A DNA stretch of 13,618 nt, taken from positions 1 through 13,618 of the forward strand of contig LGGY01000149.1 of assembly GCA_001509335.1 (NCBI GenBank), in the 5' to 3' direction. The stretch is from Fidelibacterota bacterium 46_43 (GTDB lineage: Bacteria; Fidelibacterota; Fidelibacteria; Fidelibacterales; Fidelibacteraceae). Shown piece by piece: positions 6,509 to 13,490 of this stretch (its first letter is position 1; the number at the start of each line of letters is the position of its first letter). Both the position numbers and the translations under genes were made by a program. The notes under the pieces are model-generated. The model had not been told where the DNA came from, ran no database searches, and saw only the letters and a list, made by a program, of their open reading frames with translations.

Positions 6509-7207
6509 CAGGGCAATAAATGCCAGGCCGCTGATAATGCCATGTATTCCTATCCCAACCCATGTGTTTTTGCGGATATAGGTGAACCAGGGCACGACTA
6601 TGAGGAGGGGTAAAAGCAGGATCATTAAATCAAAGCCAAAAGCAGCTTGGAAAAAGAACCAGAGCCCGGCATTCAGTATCCAGCCTGATTTACCGAAAGC
6701 CGTCACCTGACGCGGCAAAAGATATCCCCGCCAAAGGAATTCTTCTCCAAAGATATTTAATAGAAAAAAGGGAATCCAAAAAACCAGGTGCCAGGTTTTT
6801 CCTTCCGGAAAACCCGAAAAACTCAGGAAGGGTGGTTCAAGGGTGAGAGGGAGTCCAACCCGGGACATCCCTTTTAGAATCAGTCCCATCCCGGCAGCTG
6901 AAACAAGGATACCGAAAAGGATCCATAACAAATCCCCGGACCTGAAATTTGTCAAACGAAGGCGGTTATGAAATTCATGGGGCGAATCTTTAAACCCGTC
7001 ACGCCGCGTTTTGATAATTACCGTGATAAGCATGGGAAGAAACACACCGCAACCACCCAGTATAAACCAACAATAGACAGCTTCCAGACCACTATAATCC
7101 TGTAACAGGGGAATGCCATACCAGCTCAGAATCCATAAAAGAATCCCAAAGAGCCCAAAATAGACAATGGATTTACCTACATTTACAGAACGGATGAATT
7201 TTTCCAT
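6491..7207 (-). CDS. CPBP/Abi (CAAX protease-like) membrane protein with altered active site
   Basis: 238 residues, with hydrophobic segments through most of the chain. Motif 1 is present as GEEFLWRGYLLPRQ (E155, E156, R160, numbered from the chosen start), as in PF02517. At motif 2, usually FxxxH, the text is LWFFFQAAFGFD with Gln187 where the metal-linked His is expected. At motif 3, usually HxxxN, it reads IHGIISG, with H222 kept but Ser226 in place of Asn. Catalytic activity is therefore doubtful. Family knowledge: CPBP proteins include CAAX-type and bacteriocin-immunity proteases, but many bacterial members have no known substrate. The start at 7207 (ATG) has GGGAG 5 bp before it. The frame also opens at a TTG 36 bp further up, without such a site. 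It is convergent with the glycosidase gene. Confidence 0.8.
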   Translation of the reverse strand: MEKFIRSVNVGKSIVYFGLFGILLWILSWYGIPLLQDYSGLEAVYCWFILGGCGVFLPMLITVIIKTRRDGFKDSPHEFHNRLRLTNFRSGDLLWILFGILVSAAGMGLILKGMSRVGLPLTLEPPFLSFSGFPEGKTWHLVFWIPFFLLNIFGEEFLWRGYLLPRQVTAFGKSGWILNAGLWFFFQAAFGFDLMILLLPLLIVVPWFTYIRKNTWVGIGIHGIISGLAFIALSLNWI

Positions 7208-7271
7208 AAGAACTCCCGGATCAACTTTTTTAAAGTTACGCAATATTCATCCTAAAAAAAATCAGGGGATC

Positions 7272-7301
7272 AAAAAAGGTGCTGAATATACTCAACGCCT
7301 T
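7272..7301 (-). terminator. Likely intrinsic terminator of the NifX-like/FAD oxidoreductase operon
   Basis: Read on the minus strand, a 10-bp stem (AAGGCGTTGA with TCAGCACCTT, one C-A mismatch and one G-U pair) closes a 6-base loop and is followed by six T. It starts 6 bp after the stop of the oxidoreductase gene. Position and form fit termination between that gene and the CPBP gene. Confidence 0.6.
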
Positions 7302-7307
7302 CAGGAT

Positions 7308-8678
7308 TTATATAGGTTTTTGCAAGTTCATGATCTTTTTCATGGCATTTTCGGCTGCCTTGGTCAGAGGATAAACGGCCGGAGAGGCGGTAAGCATGGG
7401 CTGGGTGCCGATTTGAGCCGTCAGAACGGCATTCAGATTCATCTTATTTTGGATGATAAAACCCAGAATATTGGTCAGTTCACCCGTACTGGAACCTCCG
7501 ATGACTTCTCCGCCGATTACAACTCCGGAATCTTTGGCGACAATGAGTTTCACAAGCTGATTATGCATTCCCGGCAGACATCCGGGATGGCGGTCCGGTG
7601 CCTCAAATGTCCCGGAAACCACATCAAATTCTTCAGCTATTGCCTGAGCCTCAGTCAACCCCGCAGTTCCAAAACCATGAACATCCAGGGCCGTGGAATA
7701 TATGGCAATGGTCCCGCTGAATGTTTTCAGGGCAGACAGTTTGTAAAGGTTCATTCCGGCAATCCGTCCCTCGGCACAGGCTGTGGATGCAAGCATGACA
7801 CAGGTAGTTTTACGCGTGATGAAATCTCTCTTTTCTGCACAATCGCCAACAGCCATGATATCAGGTGTAGGTGTACGCATATATTCGTCAACAACGATAA
7901 ATCCACAATCATTGAGTTTGAGCCCGGCTTCTTTTGCCAATGATGTGTTGGGTACATAGCCGACAGAAAGAATGACCGCATCCGTTTCTAATGAGGTACC
8001 GTTTGTCAGTTGAACCTCTGTGACTTTTTGACCGTGACCGGTCATTTCTTTTACACCCGTACCAGTCAAAACTTTAACGCCACGTTCTTTCAAGAGCTCT
8101 TCTGCACGGACAGCCAGCTCTTTGTCAAAAGCCAGGTTCAGAATATTTGGCAGGATTTCTACAAGTGTTACATCCAATCCTGCTTTATTCAGTTCATCAG
8201 AGACTTCCACACCAATAAATCCACCCCCGACAACAATCACTTTCTTTTTATCTTTCAGGTATTGCTGAATACTGTCAAGATATTCTTTATTCTTGGGAAT
8301 GGTAAAAACTCCTTCTAAATCCACACCGGGCAAACTCCTGAGTTTCTTGGGGAGTGATCCCGTGGCAAAAATAAGTTTTTCATACCGGATAGTGGTACCA
8401 TCAGCTGTGGCTGCAGTTTTTTCATCCTTATTGATACTCAATACCTCATCATATTTAATACGAACACCGGCATTTTCCGCCATGGCAGGAGGGAAGATGT
8501 TTTTTTCCGTGCTGCCGACGGTGCTAAAAATGTAGGGAATACCGCAGGGGATCATAGCCGTTTTTTCTTTTCGGATCATGAGGACATCCTTATCAGGATG
8601 GAAAAATTTACCGGTTGCCGCTGCAACGACTCCCGCAGCGCTTCCACCAATAACCAATACATCTGTTTTTTCTATCAT
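7308..8678 (-). CDS. FAD/NAD-dependent disulfide-type oxidoreductase (CoA-disulfide reductase/NADH oxidase family)
   Basis: 456 residues. The FAD Rossmann motif is VLVIGGSAAG (8-16), ATGS at 105-108, the NAD Rossmann motif is VIVVGGGFIG (147-156), and the second FAD contact is VGDCAE (277-282). A dimerisation domain follows from about 330. The acidic residue E174 at the end of the second NAD-fold strand favours NADH over NADPH. The single cysteine C45 in IPCGIPY sits where CoA-disulfide reductases, NADH oxidases and NADH peroxidases carry their redox Cys (SCGLPY-type), so a one-cysteine mechanism with CoA-SS, polysulfide, O2 or peroxide as acceptor is plausible. The actual acceptor cannot be told. 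There is no rhodanese domain. GGAG lies 4 bp before the ATG, and the gene follows the NifX-like gene after 12 bp, so both are probably co-transcribed. Confidence 0.88.
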   Translation of the reverse strand: MIEKTDVLVIGGSAAGVVAAATGKFFHPDKDVLMIRKEKTAMIPCGIPYIFSTVGSTEKNIFPPAMAENAGVRIKYDEVLSINKDEKTAATADGTTIRYEKLIFATGSLPKKLRSLPGVDLEGVFTIPKNKEYLDSIQQYLKDKKKVIVVGGGFIGVEVSDELNKAGLDVTLVEILPNILNLAFDKELAVRAEELLKERGVKVLTGTGVKEMTGHGQKVTEVQLTNGTSLETDAVILSVGYVPNTSLAKEAGLKLNDCGFIVVDEYMRTPTPDIMAVGDCAEKRDFITRKTTCVMLASTACAEGRIAGMNLYKLSALKTFSGTIAIYSTALDVHGFGTAGLTEAQAIAEEFDVVSGTFEAPDRHPGCLPGMHNQLVKLIVAKDSGVVIGGEVIGGSSTGELTNILGFIIQNKMNLNAVLTAQIGTQPMLTASPAVYPLTKAAENAMKKIMNLQKPI

Positions 8679-8690
8679 AAATCTCCTTTT

Positions 8691-9029
8691 TTAAGTATGT
8701 GTACAGGTATTATCACCTGTGGGTAAAATGCCTTCACCCAAAGCTTTGGCAAGTTCTTCGGGTTGCCAGTCCGGAACACCGATATGGGTGCTGATACCCT
8801 TGGATTCAAAAAGATCCTTGGCCTTCTGTCCCATGCCTCCGGCAATGATATCTGTGACCTGCAGGGATGCCAGCCAACGGGGATACACACCGGGCTGATG
8901 AGTGGGAGGAGCAAGATGTTTTATATCCCTGATTTTTCCTGCTTCAACCCCATATATCCCGAAAAATTCACAATGCCCAAAATGGGGTGACAATTTGGAA
9001 CCATTCAGAGGGATGGCAATTCGTTTCAT
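8691..9029 (-). CDS. NifX/NifB-C-terminal-like small protein (dinitrogenase Fe-Mo cofactor family)
   Basis: 112 residues, a stand-alone single-domain member of PF02579. Visible family features are the start MKRIAIPLNG, SPHFGHCEFFGIY (14-26) and DIIAGGMGQKA (60-70), the loop expected to contact the ligand. The tail ends with a C-x-H pair (C109, H111). In nitrogen fixers, relatives bind and carry Fe-S or Fe-Mo cofactor precursors. In non-fixing anaerobes such stand-alone proteins are common and mostly uncharacterised. No nif gene is in the window, so nitrogen fixation should not be inferred. AAAGGAG lies 4 bp before the ATG. It is the first gene of a two-gene unit with the FAD oxidoreductase, which suggests a redox or Fe-S-linked role. 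Confidence 0.88.
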   Translation of the reverse strand: MKRIAIPLNGSKLSPHFGHCEFFGIYGVEAGKIRDIKHLAPPTHQPGVYPRWLASLQVTDIIAGGMGQKAKDLFESKGISTHIGVPDWQPEELAKALGEGILPTGDNTCTHT

Positions 9030-9050
9030 ACAACTCCTTTCTATTTTGTA

Positions 9051-9066
9051 ATGAACATTTGTTCAT
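9051..9066. promoter_or_regulatory. Perfect 16-bp palindrome, likely operator
   Basis: ATGAACA-TT-TGTTCAT. It directly follows the predicted -10 (9068-9073) of the minus-strand NifX-like/FAD operon and covers the expected transcription start near 9061. The 7-2-7 form resembles sites of dimeric TetR-type and similar repressors. No regulator gene is in the window. Confidence 0.6.
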
Positions 9067-9067
9067 A

Positions 9068-9096
9068 ATATTAGATAAAAGGCATGATATTTCCAA
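9068..9096 (-). promoter_or_regulatory. Sigma70-like promoter of the NifX-like/FAD oxidoreductase operon
   Basis: On the minus strand TTGGAA (9096-9091) and TAATAT (9073-9068) are separated by exactly 17 bp. The -10 ends 38 bp before the start codon at 9029, with the palindrome 9051-9066 just downstream. Confidence 0.6.
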
Positions 9097-9128
9097 GATT
9101 CTTTACAAGGAAGTTCCAGATATTTCAT

Positions 9129-9137
9129 TGTATATTA
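9129..9137 (+). promoter_or_regulatory. Possible -10 region of the thioesterase gene
   Basis: TGTATATTA, 20 bp before the ATG at 9158. It shares the GTATATT core with 5325-5331 and 12735-12741 but lacks the following TAAAT. It is a weak match. Confidence 0.3.
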
Positions 9138-9157
9138 ACAACTTATAGGAGGGACTC

Positions 9158-9928
9158 ATGAAAGAATCTTATTCTCAAAAGACACGGATTAAAAGTCACG
9201 AAACAGACTATCGGCTTCAATTAAAACCCTCTGCGTTGCTCCAGTATTTTCAGGATGTGGCTGTAACGCATGCCCTGCTTTTGGGAGTGGGTTATGAGGA
9301 CTTGAAAAAACTGGGTCTTTTCTGGGTGGTGACCCGGTTTCATATCGAAATTGAACGGATACCCGTTTATGATGAAGAGGTGGAAGTGATTACCTGGCCC
9401 AAGGTGCCTGAAAGCCGGGGGAAAAAATCCTCCGGCACAAAGGATGATTTTCTTTTTATCCGTGATTTTCTCATGAATGACACAGAAGGTCACTGCCTGG
9501 TGCGTGCCACTTCATCGTGGGTGATGCTGGATTTTAAACAGAAACACTTGCAACCGGTTGAAAAATTTCCCCTCAGAATGCCTGAAAACCGTGGAAAACA
9601 TGCTTTAACCAACGTTCCCCGAAAGATTCCTGAATCCGAATATCCTATGCTGGTGTACCGGAAACAGGTGGGATACAGTGATATCGATTTGAATTTACAT
9701 GTAAACAACACCCGGTATGCAGATTGGATTATGGATGTCTTCTCCCGGGATTTCCTTGAAAAACATACTTTAAAACAGCTGGAAATCAACTACCTGAAAG
9801 AAGTCTTCTGGGATGATAAAATCGACATGTTCAAAGCCGACGCCGGGCAGGATAATGCATTCATTGTTGAGGGGATTGAACAGCGGACTGGTAAAGCGTC
9901 TTTCAGGGCTTTTCTTTTGTACGTTTAA
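9158..9928 (+). CDS. Acyl-ACP thioesterase (FatA/FatB-like)
   Basis: 256 residues with two tandem hot-dog folds (PF01643). The N-terminal half carries KSHETDYRLQLKPSALLQYFQD, typical of the bacterial members. The C-terminal half holds the catalytic signature YSDIDLNLHVNNTRY with D177, N179 and H181, plus E215, 34 residues after the His, as in plant FatB. It releases free fatty acids from acyl-ACP in the cytoplasm. In bacteria it may serve membrane fatty acid turnover or supply. Chain length preference cannot be read from the sequence. A very strong GGAGG at 9148-9152 lies 5 bp before the ATG. The gene is divergent from the NifX-like gene across a 128-bp gap and convergent with clpB. The stop codon lies in a degenerate 8-bp tandem repeat. 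Confidence 0.93.
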   Translation: MKESYSQKTRIKSHETDYRLQLKPSALLQYFQDVAVTHALLLGVGYEDLKKLGLFWVVTRFHIEIERIPVYDEEVEVITWPKVPESRGKKSSGTKDDFLFIRDFLMNDTEGHCLVRATSSWVMLDFKQKHLQPVEKFPLRMPENRGKHALTNVPRKIPESEYPMLVYRKQVGYSDIDLNLHVNNTRYADWIMDVFSRDFLEKHTLKQLEINYLKEVFWDDKIDMFKADAGQDNAFIVEGIEQRTGKASFRAFLLYV

Positions 9929-9952
9929 ACGTTTAGACGTTCAGAAGTTCAG
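9921..9952. repeat. Degenerate 8-bp tandem repeat across the thioesterase stop codon
   Basis: Four consecutive units: ACGTTTAA, ACGTTTAG, ACGTTCAG, AAGTTCAG. The first unit contains the last Val codon and the TAA stop. Further degenerate text follows (TAGTCAGA). It looks like a decaying tandem array or a slippage product. Confidence 0.6.
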
Positions 9953-9973
9953 TAGTCAGACATTCCGTAATTT

Positions 9974-9997
9974 GGGGCGGACCCATGTGTCCGCCCC
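9974..9997. terminator. GC-rich hairpin between convergent genes, possibly bidirectional
   Basis: GGGGCGGAC (9974-9982) and GTCCGCCCC (9989-9997) pair perfectly around a 6-base loop. It lies 45 bp after the thioesterase stop and 25 bp after the clpB stop on the other strand, where a two-way terminator is expected. No U-run follows in either direction. Confidence 0.55.
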
Positions 9998-10022
9998 GAA
10001 TGGTGCCCAAATCAACGCACGG

Positions 10023-12605
10023 TTATTGTGCTTCGACATGTAAATCCCCATGTTCCATTTTTAACACATATTTTTTCCCAGGGATAATCTTGCCTTCCAA
10101 AAGGTGCTGGGCCAGCCGGTTTTCCACTTCCCGCTGGATCAGGCGTTTGAGGGGGCGGGCACCGAAATCAGGATCATATCCCTTTTCGGCCAGATAATCC
10201 CGGGCACTCTCATCCAGCTCAACATGAATGTTTTGTATGCTGAGTCTTTTCTGTACTCTTTTAAACTGGATATCCACAATTTCTTTTAATTGTACACGTG
10301 TTAAAGCATGAAATGTCATAATCTCATCAATCCGGTTAATAAACTCCGGCTTAAAATGTTGCCGTATCCGGTCGCGTAAACGGGGATCCAGTGTATCGTA
10401 TGAGGTGCCCTTTTCAAAGACCTCCCTCCCCAGATCTGATCCGAGATTTGAGGTCATAATGATCAGCGTGTTGCGGAAGTCCACCGTTCTTCCCTTCCCG
10501 TCAGTCAGTCGTCCATCATCCAGTATCTGGAGCAAAATATTGAAGACATCCGGATGGGCTTTTTCTATTTCATCCAGAAGAATGACCGAATAGGGTCTGC
10601 GGCGGATGCTTTCTGTCAGTTTTCCACCTTCTTCATATCCTACATATCCAGGAGGTGCACCAATCAGGCGGGCCACAGAGTGCCGTTCCATAAATTCGGA
10701 CATATCCAGCCTTATCATGGCATTTTCATCATCAAAGAGAAAATTTGCCAGAGCCCGGGAAAGTTCTGTTTTTCCCACACCTGTGGGACCCAGAAAGAGG
10801 AATGATCCGATAGGCCGGTTCTCATCTGCAAGTCCGCTCCGGCTTCTGCGGATGGCATTCGACACGGCCTCCAGTGCCTGATCCTGCCCCACAACCCGTT
10901 CGTGAAGGTGTTCTTCCAGGCTTAATAGTCGTTCATTTTCAGATTGAAGCATCCGGTTTACAGGAATTCCCGTCCACCGGCTGACGACTTCGGCGATATC
11001 TTCCTCGTCGACTTCTTCTTTTAGCAGGGGGGATTCAGAGTGGAGTTTTTCCAGTTTTCCCTTTTCTTTTTCCAGTTTTTTCTGCATATCCACCAGGGCC
11101 CCGTAACGGATTTGTGCCACTCTTTCATAGTCACCCCGGCGTTCAGCATCTGTTTCCTCTGCCTTCAGCTTGTCGATGCTGCCTTTCAGATGTTGAATGC
11201 CCTGAATGAGTGATTTTTCGGCCATCCACTTGTCTTTCAGGTTTTCCAGTTTCCGGTTAAGATCGGCCAGATCCTGATCCAGTTTTTTCAACCGCTCAAC
11301 TGAACGGGCATCTTTTTCTTTTTTCAGGGCCTGTTTTTCTATCTCAAGCTGAACACGGCGGCGCTCAAGTTCATCCAGTTCTTCTGGCATGCTGTCAATT
11401 TCCACTCTCAGTCGGGAAGCCGCTTCGTCTACCAGGTCAATGGCCTTATCCGGAAGAAAGCGGTCAGAAATATAACGGTTTGAAAGTCGTGCCGCGGCTA
11501 CCAGGGCTGCATCGGTTATCCTGACCCCATGGTGGATGTCGTATTTATCCTTGATTCCCCTAAGAATGGAGATAGTATCTTCCACGGAAGGCTCACCCAC
11601 ATAAATTTTCTGAAACCGGCGTTCCAGTGCGGAATCCTTTTCGATATATTTTTGATATTCATTCAGGGTTGTGGCTCCTACACAGTGCAAAACACCCCTG
11701 GCCAGTGCCGGTTTCAACATGTTACCGGCATCTACAGCACCTTCGGCATTCCCCGCTCCGACAATAAGATGCAATTCATCGATAAATAAAATAATCTGAC
11801 CATTGGATTTCTCCACTTCTTTCAATACGGCCTTGAACCGGTCTTCAAATTCTCCCCGGTATTTTGCTCCTGCCAGGATCGATGAAATATCCAACATGAT
11901 AATACGTTTGTTTTTCAGGGATTCCGGAACATCCGCATTGACTATCCGCTGTGCCAATCCTTCAACAATGGCTGTTTTTCCCACACCGGGTTCACCGATT
12001 AATACCGGATTGTTTTTTGTTCGGCGCGCAAGAACCTGAATAGTCCGACGGATTTCTTCATCCCTGCCGATCACTGGATCCAGTTTCCCGTCACGGGCCC
12101 GCTGCGTTAAATCCACACCAAACCGTTCCAGAGCTTCATATTTTGATTCAGGATTTTCATCCCGGACGGTCTGACCACCTCGAACTTTTTGGAGGACAGA
12201 CAAAAAGTTGTCCTTGTCCAGACCCAATTCAGTAAATAATCCGGTTAGACTTTCCTGGTCCATCAGGGCTAAAAAGAGGTGTTCCACACTCACATAGTCG
12301 TCTTTCATGCGAATAGAAATTTTTTCTGCGTCTCTTAATACCAGCACCATCTCCCGTCCCAGTCGCCCCTGGGTAACTTTTCCCAGGCGGGGGAGCTGGC
12401 GGATGTGTGACTCTGCTTTTTGGATGAAGCCCTCCAAAGACACATCACTCAGTTGAATCAGCCGTGGGATCAGTCCGTCTTCCTGTGTCAGTAATGCATA
12501 CAGCAGGTGGACCGGAAGAATTTCTTCCTGTCCGTATTCTTCTGCAACAAACTGAGAATGTTGAATCGCTTCTCTGCTCTTTTCAGTATATTTATCAAAA
12601 TTCAT
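10023..12605 (-). CDS. clpB: ATP-dependent disaggregase ClpB
   Basis: 860 residues, the normal full length. The N-terminal Clp repeat domain (1-145) is followed by AAA-1 with Walker A GEPGVGKT (204-211), Walker B ILFIDE (272-277) and pore loop AKYRGEFE (247-254). The coiled-coil middle domain (about 400-525, very rich in Lys/Glu/Leu) is the ClpB mark that separates it from ClpA and ClpC and docks DnaK. AAA-2 has Walker A GPTGVGKT (606-613), pore loop GYVGYE (653-658) and Walker B VILLDE (674-679), then the C-terminal D2-small domain. It lacks the IGL/IGF loop used to dock ClpP. It rescues aggregated protein together with DnaK/DnaJ/GrpE. AAAGGAG lies 7 bp before the ATG. No CIRCE element and no clear heat-shock sigma promoter was seen upstream, and no chaperone gene is adjacent. 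Confidence 0.98.
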   Translation of the reverse strand: MNFDKYTEKSREAIQHSQFVAEEYGQEEILPVHLLYALLTQEDGLIPRLIQLSDVSLEGFIQKAESHIRQLPRLGKVTQGRLGREMVLVLRDAEKISIRMKDDYVSVEHLFLALMDQESLTGLFTELGLDKDNFLSVLQKVRGGQTVRDENPESKYEALERFGVDLTQRARDGKLDPVIGRDEEIRRTIQVLARRTKNNPVLIGEPGVGKTAIVEGLAQRIVNADVPESLKNKRIIMLDISSILAGAKYRGEFEDRFKAVLKEVEKSNGQIILFIDELHLIVGAGNAEGAVDAGNMLKPALARGVLHCVGATTLNEYQKYIEKDSALERRFQKIYVGEPSVEDTISILRGIKDKYDIHHGVRITDAALVAAARLSNRYISDRFLPDKAIDLVDEAASRLRVEIDSMPEELDELERRRVQLEIEKQALKKEKDARSVERLKKLDQDLADLNRKLENLKDKWMAEKSLIQGIQHLKGSIDKLKAEETDAERRGDYERVAQIRYGALVDMQKKLEKEKGKLEKLHSESPLLKEEVDEEDIAEVVSRWTGIPVNRMLQSENERLLSLEEHLHERVVGQDQALEAVSNAIRRSRSGLADENRPIGSFLFLGPTGVGKTELSRALANFLFDDENAMIRLDMSEFMERHSVARLIGAPPGYVGYEEGGKLTESIRRRPYSVILLDEIEKAHPDVFNILLQILDDGRLTDGKGRTVDFRNTLIIMTSNLGSDLGREVFEKGTSYDTLDPRLRDRIRQHFKPEFINRIDEIMTFHALTRVQLKEIVDIQFKRVQKRLSIQNIHVELDESARDYLAEKGYDPDFGARPLKRLIQREVENRLAQHLLEGKIIPGKKYVLKMEHGDLHVEAQ

Positions 12606-12665
12606 TGCCTCACTCCTTTCTTTTTACATAAATAATAGACAAATAAAATGCCAAAAAAAGAATAT

Positions 12666-12711
12666 CTGTCATGTTGACAATTTAGATGCAATAAATGAGC
12701 CATTATGACAG
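12666..12711. promoter_or_regulatory. Inverted repeats in the clpB/DUF2147 divergent region
   Basis: TGTCA-TGT-TGACA forms a compact palindrome at 12667-12679. CTGTCAT (12666-12672) and ATGACAG (12705-12711) form a wider inverted pair 32 bp apart. So three TGTCA-type half-sites lie between the two genes and could be regulator half-sites. No regulator is known here. Confidence 0.35.
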
Positions 12712-12733
12712 TTTTATTATGCCATTAGAACTT

Positions 12734-12750
12734 CGTATATTACTATAAAT
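12734..12750 (+). promoter_or_regulatory. Candidate promoter motif upstream of the DUF2147 gene
   Basis: CGTATA-TTAC-TATAAAT, ending 21 bp before the ATG at 12772. It shares the CTTCGTATATT 11-mer with 5321-5331 and the TATAAAT half with 963-969. Either half could hold the -10. Confidence 0.4.
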
Positions 12751-12771
12751 AACCTGTAACAGGAGGGAATA

Positions 12772-13239
12772 ATGAAAAAAATCGCACGTGCATCTCTGGT
12801 TCTTTTTTTAATGAGTTTGGCTTTTCCACTGTATGCTGCGTCGGGTGATGATGTACTCGGATTGTGGTACACGGAAGGAAACGATTCCAAGGTAGAAATT
12901 GTCCGTGACAAAAATGAGTACCGGGGAAAGATTGTCTGGCTGGAAGAAGAAGTCTACCCCGCCGATGATCCAGATGCCGGGAAAACCAAATATGACCGAA
13001 ACAATCCCGATGATAAACTCCAGCTTCGTCCTATCCTGGGTCTTGAAATTGTATGGGGATTTTCCTATGATGAAAAAAATGAGAAATGGGAAAGGGGGCG
13101 TATATATGATCCGGAAAGCGGGAAGACCTACAATTGTAATATGTGGCTTGATGAAGAGGGAAATCTGAATGTAAAAGGGTCACTGGATAAATGGGGACTT
13201 GTCGGCCGTTCAACGGTATGGACACCTGCGGGCGAATAA
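12772..13239 (+). CDS. Secreted DUF2147 family protein
   Basis: 155 residues. The Sec signal peptide is KKIARASLVLFLMSLAFPLYA, with cleavage probably after A22 or A23. The mature part of about 130 residues follows the DUF2147 (PF09917) pattern: VLGLWYTEGNDSKVEI, GKIVWLEE, DRNNPDDKLQLRPILGLEIVWGF, WERGRIYDPESGKTYNC, then GSLDKWGLVGRSTVW. The family is a small beta-rich periplasmic or secreted domain of unknown biochemical role, often found as a single gene. The final residues after VW (TPAGE) differ from the common WTR-type ending. GGAGG lies 5 bp before the ATG. It is a single-gene unit with its own terminator, divergent from clpB. The last 22 coding bases resemble a fragment at 13466-13490. 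Confidence 0.88.
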   Translation: MKKIARASLVLFLMSLAFPLYAASGDDVLGLWYTEGNDSKVEIVRDKNEYRGKIVWLEEEVYPADDPDAGKTKYDRNNPDDKLQLRPILGLEIVWGFSYDEKNEKWERGRIYDPESGKTYNCNMWLDEEGNLNVKGSLDKWGLVGRSTVWTPAGE

Positions 13240-13264
13240 GTCCGTAAACTGAAATCAAATGTTG

Positions 13265-13293
13265 AAAGCCTGCCTGAAGTGCAGGCTTTTTTT
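13265..13293 (+). terminator. Intrinsic terminator of the DUF2147 gene
   Basis: AAAGCCTGC and GCAGGCTTT (9 bp, perfect) enclose a 7-base loop and run into seven T. It begins 25 bp after the stop. It is the clearest rho-independent terminator in the window. Confidence 0.88.
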
Positions 13294-13339
13294 GTCAATA
13301 TTATGAAACAATACGCCCGCCTGACGACGGCCTGCTCAG

Positions 13340-13393
13340 TGACCGGTATCTCGATAAAAATCCGTTTTGGCGGATTCACTCGATGACCGATAC
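13340..13393. repeat. Hairpin flanked by short direct repeats
   Basis: AATCCG (13359-13364) and CGGATT (13371-13376) pair around TTTTGG. CTCGAT stands on both sides (13350-13355 and 13379-13384), and TGACCG occurs outside these (13340-13345 and 13384-13389). It may be the remains of a small palindromic element. Confidence 0.35.
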
Positions 13394-13465
13394 ATAGAAT
13401 TCAAGCAACTCATTTTGTTTGGTGTTCAAACGCTGCTGCGAGGCTGGACTTGGTTGGGTGCGTCA

Positions 13466-13490
13466 ATGGACGGTGCGGGCGAAAAAGTCC
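13466..13490 (+). repeat. Partial second copy of the DUF2147 gene 3' end
   Basis: Compared with 13218-13243 this segment shares ATGGAC, then TGCGGGCGAA and AAGTCC with one mismatch and a small gap between (22 of 25 positions). The first copy spans the end and stop codon of the DUF2147 gene. This one is in no good reading frame. Confidence 0.45.

Noticed and set aside
7208..7243. TTG start 36 bp upstream of the CPBP ATG
   Set aside because: No ribosome-binding site precedes the TTG, while GGGAG is 5 bp before ATG 7207 and gives a normal N-terminus.
7167..7943. 258-codon open frame on the plus strand opposite the FAD oxidoreductase and CPBP genes
   Set aside because: It lies antisense to two well-recognised genes, has no family-like content and is rich in Cys, His and Gly typical of a reverse-strand shadow.
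8691..9029. Nitrogen fixation locus suggested by the NifX-like protein
   Set aside because: No nifH, nifD, nifK or nifB gene is in the window, and stand-alone PF02579 proteins are common in non-fixing anaerobes.
12674..12702. TTGACA at 12674 as a -35 for the DUF2147 gene
   Set aside because: The only -10-like text (ATAAAT at 12691) is 11 bp away, too close, and the start codon is almost 100 bp further on.
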